Of a stretch of 15,473 nt of DNA, positions 6,972-15,307 are shown piece by piece; position 1 is the first letter of the stretch, and the number at the start of each line of letters is the position of its first letter. The stretch lies in contig JAVVFH010000061.1 in assembly GCA_032250585.1 (NCBI GenBank), positions 1 to 15,473 of the forward strand. Reading direction: 5' to 3'. This DNA is from JAVVFH01 sp032250585. Its GTDB lineage: Bacteria; Pseudomonadota; Gammaproteobacteria; Xanthomonadales; SZUA-36. The notes under the pieces are model-generated. The model did not search any database, was not told the DNA's origin, and worked only from the letters and a program-made list of their open reading frames with translations. The position numbers and the translations under genes were made by a program.

Positions 6972-8102
6972 GTGAAAATCATCGTCGATCAGAATATCCG
7001 CATCGCCGAAGCCACCTTCGGCGCGCACGCGACACTGGAATTCATGGACGGACGCGCCATCCGTCACTCCCACTTGCGTAATGCCGACGCGCTCATCGTG
7101 CGCACCACTACGCGGGTCGATGAATCCCTGCTGCGCGGGACGCCGGTCCGCTTCGTCGGCTCAACGACCATCGGCACCGACCACCTCGACACAACCTGGA
7201 TGGAAGCAGAAGGCATCAGCTGGGCCAATGCACCTGGCTGCAATGCCGATTCGGCCGCGCAATATACCCTCGCCATGATCTGGCTGGCGCTGGAACGCCT
7301 GCAGCGCCCGCTCCACGGTCTCAGCGCGGGCATCATCGGTCGCGGACATGTCGGCAGCCGCGTGCAGCAATTGCTCGGCGCGCTGGGCGTCGATTCCGTT
7401 TGCAACGACCCACCCCTGCAGGATCTGGGCGTCAGTGGGCTGGTTGCGCTGGAAGCGGCACTCGACAACGACATCGTCTGCGTGCATGTGCCGTTGACGA
7501 AAGGGGGGCCCTACCCCACGCACCAACTCGTCAATCGCCGGCGCCTGGCCTGTCTGCCCGACCGGGCACTGCTGGTCAACACATCGCGGGGCGACGTGAT
7601 CGCAGGCCGCGCCCTCCTGCATGAACTGCAGACAAACAGGCTGAGCGCAGCGTTGGACGTCTGGCCCCGGGAGCCTGCGATCGACCCTGCCTTACTCGGC
7701 GCCGTTACGGTAGCAACGCCACACGTTGCAGGATACAGTGATGATGGCAAGCGCGCCGGCACGTTGCAGGTCTATGCTGTGTTTTGCGGCTGGGCAGGAG
7801 TAACGCCTGTCACTCCGCCGCCGCCGCCAGAGCCGCGCCACCTCGACATCGCGGCAGGCGACGAAGCCGTGACCCGGGCGCTGGACTCAGCCTGCTTCGT
7901 CCGCAGGCAGGACGCGGCGCTGCGCCGCTTACAAAATGTGCCCATCGCGGAGCGTGCGGCCGGTTTTGACCGACTGCGCAAGGACTATCCGCCGAGGCGG
8001 GACTTTCAGGCCTGGCGGGTCGCGGTCGGTGATCCGGCCGCGGCAAAGATTCTGCGCCAACTCGGATTCCAGGTATCGTCACGGATATCTCGCGTCCGAT
8101 GA
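6972..8102 (+). CDS. pdxB: Erythronate-4-phosphate dehydrogenase PdxB
   Basis: NAD-dependent D-2-hydroxyacid dehydrogenase that oxidises 4-phosphoerythronate, the second step of the DXP-dependent pyridoxal 5'-phosphate pathway, in the cytoplasm. The 376 residues compare with about 380 in E. coli. The nucleotide-binding glycine loop is GRGHVG (123-128), followed by NDPP where the family has DPP. The catalytic triad of the superfamily is visible as Arg206 (NTSRGD), Glu234 (DVWPREP) and His251 (TPHVAGY). The C-terminal PdxB-specific dimerisation domain (about 287-370) ends with FDRLRKDYPPRRDF, matching the E. coli FDKLRKNYLERREW. Five consecutive prolines at 282-286 mark the linker before that domain. 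The start is GTG at 6972, with only a weak ribosome-binding site, consistent with coupling to the preceding gene five bases upstream. Confidence 0.94.
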   Translation: MKIIVDQNIRIAEATFGAHATLEFMDGRAIRHSHLRNADALIVRTTTRVDESLLRGTPVRFVGSTTIGTDHLDTTWMEAEGISWANAPGCNADSAAQYTLAMIWLALERLQRPLHGLSAGIIGRGHVGSRVQQLLGALGVDSVCNDPPLQDLGVSGLVALEAALDNDIVCVHVPLTKGGPYPTHQLVNRRRLACLPDRALLVNTSRGDVIAGRALLHELQTNRLSAALDVWPREPAIDPALLGAVTVATPHVAGYSDDGKRAGTLQVYAVFCGWAGVTPVTPPPPPEPRHLDIAAGDEAVTRALDSACFVRRQDAALRRLQNVPIAERAAGFDRLRKDYPPRRDFQAWRVAVGDPAAAKILRQLGFQVSSRISRVR

Positions 8103-8121
8103 TTGCGTTAAGCTTCGCGAC

Positions 8122-10887
8122 ATGATCATGCCAAGGCTTATGGCCGGTTGCTCCCGCAGGGCACCGAAAATCCTTTGGACCTGCTTGCTGCCGCTGCTGA
8201 TGGCGATTTCAGCGGCCGCGCCGGCACATAACTTCAGTGCCGTCGGAACCACCAAGGGCCTCGAGGCCCGTATCGTACCGTCGCTTTTGGTGGACCGTGA
8301 TGGGTTCCTGTGGGTTGGTTCGCAGGAAGGTTTGTTTCGTTTTGACGGATATGAGGCACTGGCTTTCCGACCCGACCCTTCGAAGCCCGGTTCGATCAGT
8401 GACGACGATATACGGGTCGTCTACGAAGACACTGGGGGGGCACTGTGGGTGGGCACGTATTCCGCGGGACTGAACCGCTATGACTCCGATACCGGTGACT
8501 TCGAAGTGTACCGTCACGATTCAGGCGACCCGGCTTCGATCGTCGATGACAGCATTCTGGCCATTGCAGACGGCCCGCAAGGTGGCCTTTGGACTGCGAC
8601 GCGTAAAGGGCTCAGCCGCCTGGACAAGGCGTCCGGCCAATTTGAAAACTTTCTTCATGACCCGGACGACCCGGCGTCGCTGCCGGTGGACTGGGTCGAC
8701 TCGCTGCACTGGGGCGCAAGTGGCCGACTATGGATCGGCACCATCGGCGGAGGTGTTCAACAATGGCATCCGCAAAGCCGGTCTTTTGTTCAATTCGACC
8801 TGCCGGCGATGAGTGGCGGGCGGGATGAGCTCAACGACGTATTTGCAATGTACGAGGCCACCGACGGTAGGCTCTGGGTCGGCACCCGCACTGGCCTTGT
8901 CGTGCTGGATTCGGCCAACAGCACAGCTGTCGAAATACCGCTGGCGGAAGGCAACGAGTACCTTCCGGCAATCACTTCCATGGCCGCTGACCGTTCAGGC
9001 CGGCTGTGGCTCGGCACGCTGGTTCACGGTGTATTGATCATCGACATGGAATCAGCTGAATGGGAACATCGCGGGGCCGTGGGCCCAGGCCCCGATCATC
9101 TTCAGGACCAACCCCAGATGAGTCTCGCCATGACGCAGGACGCACTGTTCGTCGGCACTTGGGGCAGCGGGGTCTACCGAACCATCAGCCATTCCAGCGC
9201 GTTCGAACTGCTGCGCAAGTCGAGCAACCCCGGACTGGTGGACGAAAACATTACAGCGGTTATCGCGACCGACGAAGCGGGCCGCCCCTGGCTGGGCACG
9301 CAGGGTGCCGGGCTGCAGCGAGCTGACATTGCAACGCAAAGCGTGGAGGCGACCAGCGCCTCCCCCGATGACTTGCGCGAAGCCCGGGTCCTCGACCTCG
9401 CCAGACTTAACGAGGATCGACTCATCGCCGGCACGAGCCGGGGTGTATTCACGTTCACGCAAAGCGGCCAGCAGGTCGACCGGCTTTCTTATGATCCTGC
9501 GTACCATGGCGGCCTCGTGGAAGAGCCCGTTCGGACGCTTCTGCCAACCGGAGAATCGGTTCTTTGGATGGGCACCGAGACGCGCGGTCTTTATTACCAT
9601 GATTCCATGAACTCGAAACTGTGGAGTCATCGCCACCGCGCGGATGCGCCAGATTCGCTGAGCGGAGATTCCGTTACGGCCCTGCTGACTGGCGCAGACG
9701 GGTACCTGTGGGTAGGAACCCGCTCGAACGGCCTGAATTATTGCCGCATACAGCCATGGTCCTGCCAACGCTTCAGCCCGGAGGACGGTTCGTCATCGGC
9801 GCTGAGCCACCACTCCGTCACGACACTCTTGCGCGGTCTGAATGGCGAAGTCTGGGTCGGGACCGGCGGCGGGCTGAACCGCGTCCTGCAGGATTCGCGG
9901 GGCCGTGTCACGGCATTCCAACGATGGACCCGCGAACAGGGCCTGCTCGACGATGGCATCATGTCCATCGAGCAGGACGTCGACGGCTCACTGTGGCTTA
10001 GCACGCGACAGGGGCTGACCAGACTCGACCCGGAAACTAACCGGATACTCAACTATGTCGAAGAATCCGGCTTGCCGGCCAGCCGCTTCAATCCCGCTTC
10101 TTCGGCGGCCGACAGTCGTCACATCTATTTCGGTTCCGTCCACGGCCTGCTCAGCTTCCCCAAAGGCTCCCTTTGGTCCGAACGGAAACCCTCTGCCGTC
10201 CGAATCGCGTCCATCGAACGCGCCGCCCCCGGCGAAAAGCAAAGGCCGACACGTTGGCCCAACGGCCGCCTGAGCGTTCCCTACAAAGAATTTTTGTCGA
10301 TCAAACTGGCCACCCTCGACCTGTCCGAGTCCCCGCACGAATACGCGTACCGCCTGAATATCGACGAGCCATGGATCGCGATGGGTTCGCAACGGCAGTT
10401 GATGCTGCATGGGCTCGTGCCGGGGGAGTACGTCTTCCAGGCCCGCGGCCGAGACGTCTTTGGCTATTGGAGTGAATCAGAGCCACTGCGGCTGGAAATC
10501 GTTCCCCCGTTCTGGATGACTAACTGGTTCCGCGGACTGGTCGCCCTATTCCTGTTGATGGCCGCCGTTCTTATTCTGATCGCTCGCGAAGCAGCCTTGC
10601 GGCGTCGCTCGCATGAGATTCGACGGCTGGCTGAAAAACGCGAGCAGGCATTGGAACAGCAGCTCGGCAGCGCGGCCGAGCTATCGGTTTTGACTCCGCG
10701 CCAAAAAGAAGTGCTGCAATTGCTCGCCGAAGGCAAATCAATGAAGGCAATCGCGGATATCCTCAACATCAGCATCAAGACAGTGGAGGCTCACCGCGCA
10801 AACCTGATGGACCGTCTCGAAATTCGGGATATCCCCGGCTTGGTCAAACTGGCCATCCGATCCAGGCTGGTTTCACCTTACGAATGA
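8122..10887 (+). CDS. Membrane-anchored sensor-regulator: signal peptide, double beta-propeller, Y_Y_Y domain, TM helix, LuxR-type HTH
   Basis: A predicted one-component transcription factor of 921 residues. Residues 1-35 form a signal peptide (basic region, hydrophobic core, AAAPA cleavage site). From about residue 50 to 700 there are roughly 14 repeats of about 46 residues around the signature G-x-L-W-V-G-T-x-x-G-L, as in two-component regulator propellers (Reg_prop); this fits two seven-bladed propellers. A Y_Y_Y (triple tyrosine) domain follows at about 714-795, ending EYVFQARGRDVFGYWSE. A single transmembrane helix spans about 803-821, then a charged coiled-coil-like linker (822-852). 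A LuxR/GerE DNA-binding domain occupies 854-917 (LTPRQKEVLQLLAEGKSMKAI). No kinase, ATPase or receiver domain is present. The start is uncertain: ATG at 8122, 8128 or 8140 all keep the signal peptide and none has a strong ribosome-binding site. The frame is open back to 7936, inside pdxB, but that overlap is unlikely to be used. The ligand and target genes are unknown. Confidence 0.9.
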   Translation: MIMPRLMAGCSRRAPKILWTCLLPLLMAISAAAPAHNFSAVGTTKGLEARIVPSLLVDRDGFLWVGSQEGLFRFDGYEALAFRPDPSKPGSISDDDIRVVYEDTGGALWVGTYSAGLNRYDSDTGDFEVYRHDSGDPASIVDDSILAIADGPQGGLWTATRKGLSRLDKASGQFENFLHDPDDPASLPVDWVDSLHWGASGRLWIGTIGGGVQQWHPQSRSFVQFDLPAMSGGRDELNDVFAMYEATDGRLWVGTRTGLVVLDSANSTAVEIPLAEGNEYLPAITSMAADRSGRLWLGTLVHGVLIIDMESAEWEHRGAVGPGPDHLQDQPQMSLAMTQDALFVGTWGSGVYRTISHSSAFELLRKSSNPGLVDENITAVIATDEAGRPWLGTQGAGLQRADIATQSVEATSASPDDLREARVLDLARLNEDRLIAGTSRGVFTFTQSGQQVDRLSYDPAYHGGLVEEPVRTLLPTGESVLWMGTETRGLYYHDSMNSKLWSHRHRADAPDSLSGDSVTALLTGADGYLWVGTRSNGLNYCRIQPWSCQRFSPEDGSSSALSHHSVTTLLRGLNGEVWVGTGGGLNRVLQDSRGRVTAFQRWTREQGLLDDGIMSIEQDVDGSLWLSTRQGLTRLDPETNRILNYVEESGLPASRFNPASSAADSRHIYFGSVHGLLSFPKGSLWSERKPSAVRIASIERAAPGEKQRPTRWPNGRLSVPYKEFLSIKLATLDLSESPHEYAYRLNIDEPWIAMGSQRQLMLHGLVPGEYVFQARGRDVFGYWSESEPLRLEIVPPFWMTNWFRGLVALFLLMAAVLILIAREAALRRRSHEIRRLAEKREQALEQQLGSAAELSVLTPRQKEVLQLLAEGKSMKAIADILNISIKTVEAHRANLMDRLEIRDIPGLVKLAIRSRLVSPYE

Positions 10888-10898
10888 GGGCAAATCGC

Positions 10899-10940
10899 CG
10901 CTCCAGGAGCGTTTCCCGGCAGATTTAGGGATTTTCCCTA
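10899..10940 (+). terminator. Possible weak terminators after the regulator gene
   Basis: CGCTC-CAG-GAGCG (10899-10911) begins 11 bases after the stop codon and is followed by only three T. TAGGGA-TTT-TCCCTA (10926-10940) is followed by GTGCTTTT. Both stems are short and the T-tracts imperfect, so efficiency would be low or Rho may assist. Confidence 0.35.
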
Positions 10941-10955
10941 GTGCTTTTCACTACA

Positions 10956-10976
10956 AAATCGGGGAGTTCCCGATTT
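10956..10976. other. 8-bp inverted repeat AAATCGGG-N5-CCCGATTT
   Basis: Perfect arms with a GAGTT loop, about 70 bases downstream of the regulator stop. There is no T-run after it on the plus strand. On the minus strand the arms are followed by TGTAG, also not a terminator. It could be an operator or an RNA stem. Confidence 0.35.
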
Positions 10977-11010
10977 CGCGAGTCGCTATCGACCGCTAAG
11001 ATACGCCATT

Positions 11011-11028
11011 CGACTCGACGTGGAGTCG
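11011..11028. promoter_or_regulatory. Dyad CGACTC-N6-GAGTCG
   Basis: Six-base perfect arms with a six-base spacer, lying 22-40 bases before the AT-rich box TTAAAATAATAA (11049-11060) that would be the -10 of the RNA candidate downstream. The position suits binding of a dimeric regulator near the -35 region. No factor is assigned. Confidence 0.3.
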
Positions 11029-11049
11029 GAACGAATAGCTCGGGGAACT

Positions 11050-11176
11050 TAAAATAATAAGCCGTCCGGTTTGGCGAACGCTCCGTGGAGTAACACCCGC
11101 CAAATGATCCCGCGGCACCAAAAGGGGAGCGACGAACAATCGCTCAAACATATGGGGCTTCGGCCCCATTTTTCTT
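11050..11176 (+). ncRNA. Candidate small RNA or attenuated leader ending in an intrinsic terminator
   Basis: A possible -10 box TAAAAT (11050-11055) precedes a segment with consistent secondary structure. Stem TTTGGCG/CGCCAAA pairs 11070-11076 with 11098-11104 and encloses a small CTC/GAG hairpin. A second hairpin GAGCGA/TCGCTC (11127-11132 with 11140-11145) is followed by the GC-rich terminator at 11152-11176. AAAAGGGG at 11120-11127 could instead pair with CCCC-A-TTTT at 11164-11172 of the terminator, as an antiterminator would. I do not recognise a known RNA family. The gap of about 210 bases to typA argues for an independent sRNA as much as a leader. The start coordinate is approximate. 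Confidence 0.45.
11152..11176 (+). terminator. Intrinsic (Rho-independent) terminator
   Basis: ATGGGGC, TTCG tetraloop, GCCCCAT, then TTTTCTT: a 7-bp GC-rich stem with a very stable UUCG loop and a U-tract, all in the plus direction. The reverse strand lacks a good T-run beyond the stem. No protein gene ends nearby (the last stop is 265 bases upstream), so a non-coding transcript is the likely substrate. Confidence 0.85.
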
Positions 11177-11239
11177 ACCTGCTACCGCAAGCCAGAACGC
11201 GGGCGTTGCACTAAAGCTCAGCAGCCCCGCGACATGACT

Positions 11240-11340
11240 GACCGTTATTTCGTCAGCACGGTACCAAATTTTTGCGTTTGCTTTTGACCACGATAGTTAA
11301 TTCGCTTGCAACAATTCAGCGTTAATTCATTGATTTACGG
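11240..11340 (+). promoter_or_regulatory. Likely typA promoter region (AT-rich)
   Basis: This block is clearly more AT-rich than its surroundings. A weak candidate is TTGCGT (11272-11277), 18 bases, GTTAAT (11296-11301). GTTAATTC occurs twice in direct orientation, at 11296-11303 and 11321-11328. The hexamers are poor matches, so the exact promoter is not established. Confidence 0.3.
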
Positions 11341-11388
11341 CTCAGAAACCTGTAACGTGCCCGCCCGCCGTGTAGAAAAGGACCGTAT

Positions 11389-13224
<1,836 letters not shown>

Positions 13225-13360
13225 AACGGCCGGCCCTCAGATTTCACCAGGGCGGGGCGCTGGATCGTTGCAGAAGTTGCCGGTTACCGTTTGTCCTATG
13301 CGGTCTCGCGCCGCAAATGGCTGGGTTCACGCCTGGACCCCGAATTATGACAACCCCGCA

Positions 13361-13381
13361 CAGCGAACGCCACGTTCGCTG
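13361..13381. other. Perfect 9-bp hairpin between convergent typA and DAHP synthase genes
   Basis: CAGCGAACG-CCA-CGTTCGCTG lies 19 bases beyond the DAHP synthase stop and about 137 bases beyond the typA stop. It has no T-run on either side, so it is not a standard terminator. It could still protect 3' ends from either direction. The rest of 13225-13399 shows no gene. Confidence 0.5.
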
Positions 13382-13399
13382 CAGCCGCTCCGCAAGTCC

Positions 13400-14740
13400 T
13401 CAGGTGTTGCGGGCGTTCTTGCCGACGATCAGCATCGCCAGTTCCAGTGACTGCTCGTAATTCAGACGCGGATCCACCATCGACTTGTAATCGCGCTTGA
13501 GGTCTTCTTCGGAAAGATCCCGGGCGCCACCCGTACACTCGGTCACGTTTTCACCCGTCAATTCCAGGTGTACGCCGCCCAGGCGCGAATTTTCCGCCCG
13601 ATGGATATCGAAGGCCAACTCCATTTCCTTGAGAATCTTCCGGAACCGGCGTGTCTTGATGCCGTCGCCCGTCGACTCGGTGTTGCCATGCATCGGATCA
13701 CACATCCAGAGCACCGGACTGCCGATGTCGTCAACGGCGCGAATAAGCTTGGGCAAGTTTTCTTCAATCGCCGACTCGCCCATGCGGTGAATCAGTACCA
13801 TGCGCCCAGCCTCGCGACCGGGGTTGAGCTTTTCCAGCAGACCTGCCAGCCAGTCACGATTCATGCCTGGGCCAACCTTGATACCGATCGGGTTCCGGAT
13901 ACCACGGAAGTACTCCACGTGGGCCCCATCAAGCTGAGCGGTGCGCATGCCGATCCACGGGAAATGCGTTGACTCATTGAACCAACCCCACTGACGGGGC
14001 ACCTGTCGGGTCTGCGCCTGCTCATAGTGCAGATGCAAGGCCTCGTGTGAAGTGAAAAAATCGACCCTGCGCAAACTACCGACGTCCCGGCCCGTTAGCG
14101 TTTCCATGAAATGCAGCGCCTGGCCGAGGTTTTCAGTCAGTTTATGGAATTCATTGGCCAGCGGAGAGTGTTCCAGCCAACCCAGTTCCCAGTATTCCAT
14201 GTGATGCAGGTCTGCAAAGCCGCCATCGACCAGCGAGCGAACAAAATTCATGGTCATGGCCGAGTTGGCGTAAGCCTGAATCAGACGCTGTGGATCGGGA
14301 ACGCGCGCCTGCTCGGTAAATTCCACCGAGTTGATGATATCGCCTCGATAACTGGGCAGTGTCACCCCGTCAACGGTCTCGGTGTCGGACGACCTGGGCT
14401 TCGCGTATTGGCCGGCAAAGCGGCCAATACGGACCACCGGCATCTGCAAACCATGCGCCAGCACCAAGCTCATCTGCAGCAATACCTTGAGACGATTGGT
14501 GATCACCTCGGGGCGACATTCCTTGAAGCTTTCGGCGCAGTCACCACCTTGCAGCAGGAAACGTTTGCCAACCTGGGCCTCGGCGATCTGTTCACGCAAA
14601 GCGAGAATTTCCCAGGATGTGACCAGCGGTGGCAGCCCGGAAAGCTCACCTACGGTGCGCTCGAGCGTTTCCGGCTCGGCATAGGTCGCCTGTTGGAGCG
14701 CCGGGAATTTCTGCCAGGATCCGGGCTGCCAGTCCGTCAT
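13400..14740 (-). CDS. Class II 3-deoxy-7-phosphoheptulonate (DAHP) synthase
   Basis: Condenses phosphoenolpyruvate with erythrose 4-phosphate, the first step of the shikimate/aromatic amino acid pathway, in the cytoplasm. It is the plant/mycobacterial-type class II enzyme. From the chosen start it has 446 residues, normal for short bacterial class II proteins. Visible motifs are LLQGGDCAESF (metal-ligand Cys68), RIGRFAGQYAKPRS (104-117), SHEALHLHYEQ, DGAHVEYFRGIRNPIGIKVGP, WMCDPMHGNT (metal His), GGVHLELTGENVTEC (metal Glu) and DPRLNYEQS (metal Asp). The frame stays open to an ATG at 14794, directly after the dsbB stop, adding 18 residues. I prefer ATG 14740 because a perfect AGGAGGT sits seven bases upstream and homologues begin there. 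It follows dsbB and is probably co-transcribed with it. aroF/aroG/aroH symbols belong to class I enzymes, so none is given. Confidence 0.96.
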   Translation of the reverse strand: MTDWQPGSWQKFPALQQATYAEPETLERTVGELSGLPPLVTSWEILALREQIAEAQVGKRFLLQGGDCAESFKECRPEVITNRLKVLLQMSLVLAHGLQMPVVRIGRFAGQYAKPRSSDTETVDGVTLPSYRGDIINSVEFTEQARVPDPQRLIQAYANSAMTMNFVRSLVDGGFADLHHMEYWELGWLEHSPLANEFHKLTENLGQALHFMETLTGRDVGSLRRVDFFTSHEALHLHYEQAQTRQVPRQWGWFNESTHFPWIGMRTAQLDGAHVEYFRGIRNPIGIKVGPGMNRDWLAGLLEKLNPGREAGRMVLIHRMGESAIEENLPKLIRAVDDIGSPVLWMCDPMHGNTESTGDGIKTRRFRKILKEMELAFDIHRAENSRLGGVHLELTGENVTECTGGARDLSEEDLKRDYKSMVDPRLNYEQSLELAMLIVGKNARNT

Positions 14741-14747
14741 CGGTCTG

Positions 14748-14754
14748 ACCTCCT
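14748..14754 (-). promoter_or_regulatory. Strong ribosome-binding site deciding the DAHP synthase start
   Basis: AGGAGGT on the minus strand, seven bases before ATG 14740. The alternative ATG at 14794 lacks any comparable site and could be used only by ribosomes terminating at the dsbB TAA immediately before it. Confidence 0.8.
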
Positions 14755-14794
14755 GAACCGGTTTCAGGGAATTACTCGAAGCTGAAGTTTTCAT

Positions 14795-15307
14795 TTAACT
14801 CGGGCGCTCACTTTTTCTCGCCATGAACAAAACCAAAAGGGTACCTGCTGTCAGCCCCGCATACCAGAGCAAGGTCCATCCGGGCATGCTGAGGCCGAGA
14901 AACATCCAGTCGACCTCGGCACATTCACCCGAGCCGGAAAATACTTCGGAAAGGACCTTTGTAAACGGCATGGTTTCCAGCATGTAGTTCAGGCCCATGC
15001 CGCAATCGGGCACCTGCCCGGGCGGCAGGCTCTGGAGCCATAGGTGCCGCCCCGCAACCCCCGCACCTACCATGGCCCCGAGCGATAACAGCAAACCGTA
15101 GGCGGCCCGCAAACCGGGCTTTGGGTCGTGGATGGATGCCAGCAACGCGACAGCGCCGATCCAAAGGAAAGCGAGGCGCTGGAATATACACAGCGGACAC
15201 GGCTCCAGGAACCGCGCGTGCTGCAAATAAACGCCATAAGCAAGCATACTCGCGCAGGCCACTGCGACGAAAAAAAACCAGACTCTCGGGCGTGCCAGCG
15301 CGTTCAT
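14795..15307 (-). CDS. dsbB: Disulfide bond formation protein DsbB
   Basis: Inner-membrane quinone reductase that reoxidises the periplasmic thiol oxidase DsbA. The 170 residues show four hydrophobic helices (about 9-29, 43-59, 67-88 and 143-163). The first periplasmic loop carries the CPLC active-site pair (Cys37, Cys40). The second has the other redox pair, Cys102 and Cys129, at almost the same positions as E. coli (41/44 and 104/130). An arginine shortly after CPLC (Arg44) fits the family's quinone-site arginine. A GGAGGA site ends seven bases before the ATG at 15307. It is directly followed by the DAHP synthase gene (TAA then ATG, or 54 bases to the preferred start). No dsbA is in view. 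Confidence 0.95.
   Translation of the reverse strand: MNALARPRVWFFFVAVACASMLAYGVYLQHARFLEPCPLCIFQRLAFLWIGAVALLASIHDPKPGLRAAYGLLLSLGAMVGAGVAGRHLWLQSLPPGQVPDCGMGLNYMLETMPFTKVLSEVFSGSGECAEVDWMFLGLSMPGWTLLWYAGLTAGTLLVLFMARKSERPS

Larger units (their letters stand above)
10888..11388. other. 501-nt non-coding region between the regulator gene and typA
   Basis: No credible coding sequence on either strand. It contains, in order, three short hairpins just after the regulator stop (10899-10911, 10926-10940, 10956-10976), a CGACTC/GAGTCG dyad (11011-11028), a folded segment ending in an intrinsic terminator (about 11050-11176), and an AT-rich stretch (about 11240-11340) likely to contain the typA promoter. 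Confidence 0.7.

Noticed and set aside
7936..8121. Longer N-terminus of the regulator starting inside pdxB
   Set aside because: It would overlap the conserved end of PdxB by over 160 bases and bury the signal peptide internally; starts at 8122-8140 fit secretion.
9052..9768. 238-codon minus-strand frame inside the regulator gene
   Set aside because: It is antisense to the repeated propeller blades, whose regular G-L-W-V-G-T pattern shows the plus frame is the real one.
11060..11176. 4.5S/SRP RNA, 6S RNA or a known riboswitch
   Set aside because: The SRP GGAAGGAAGCAG core is absent, the length is too short for 6S, and no familiar riboswitch core was recognised.
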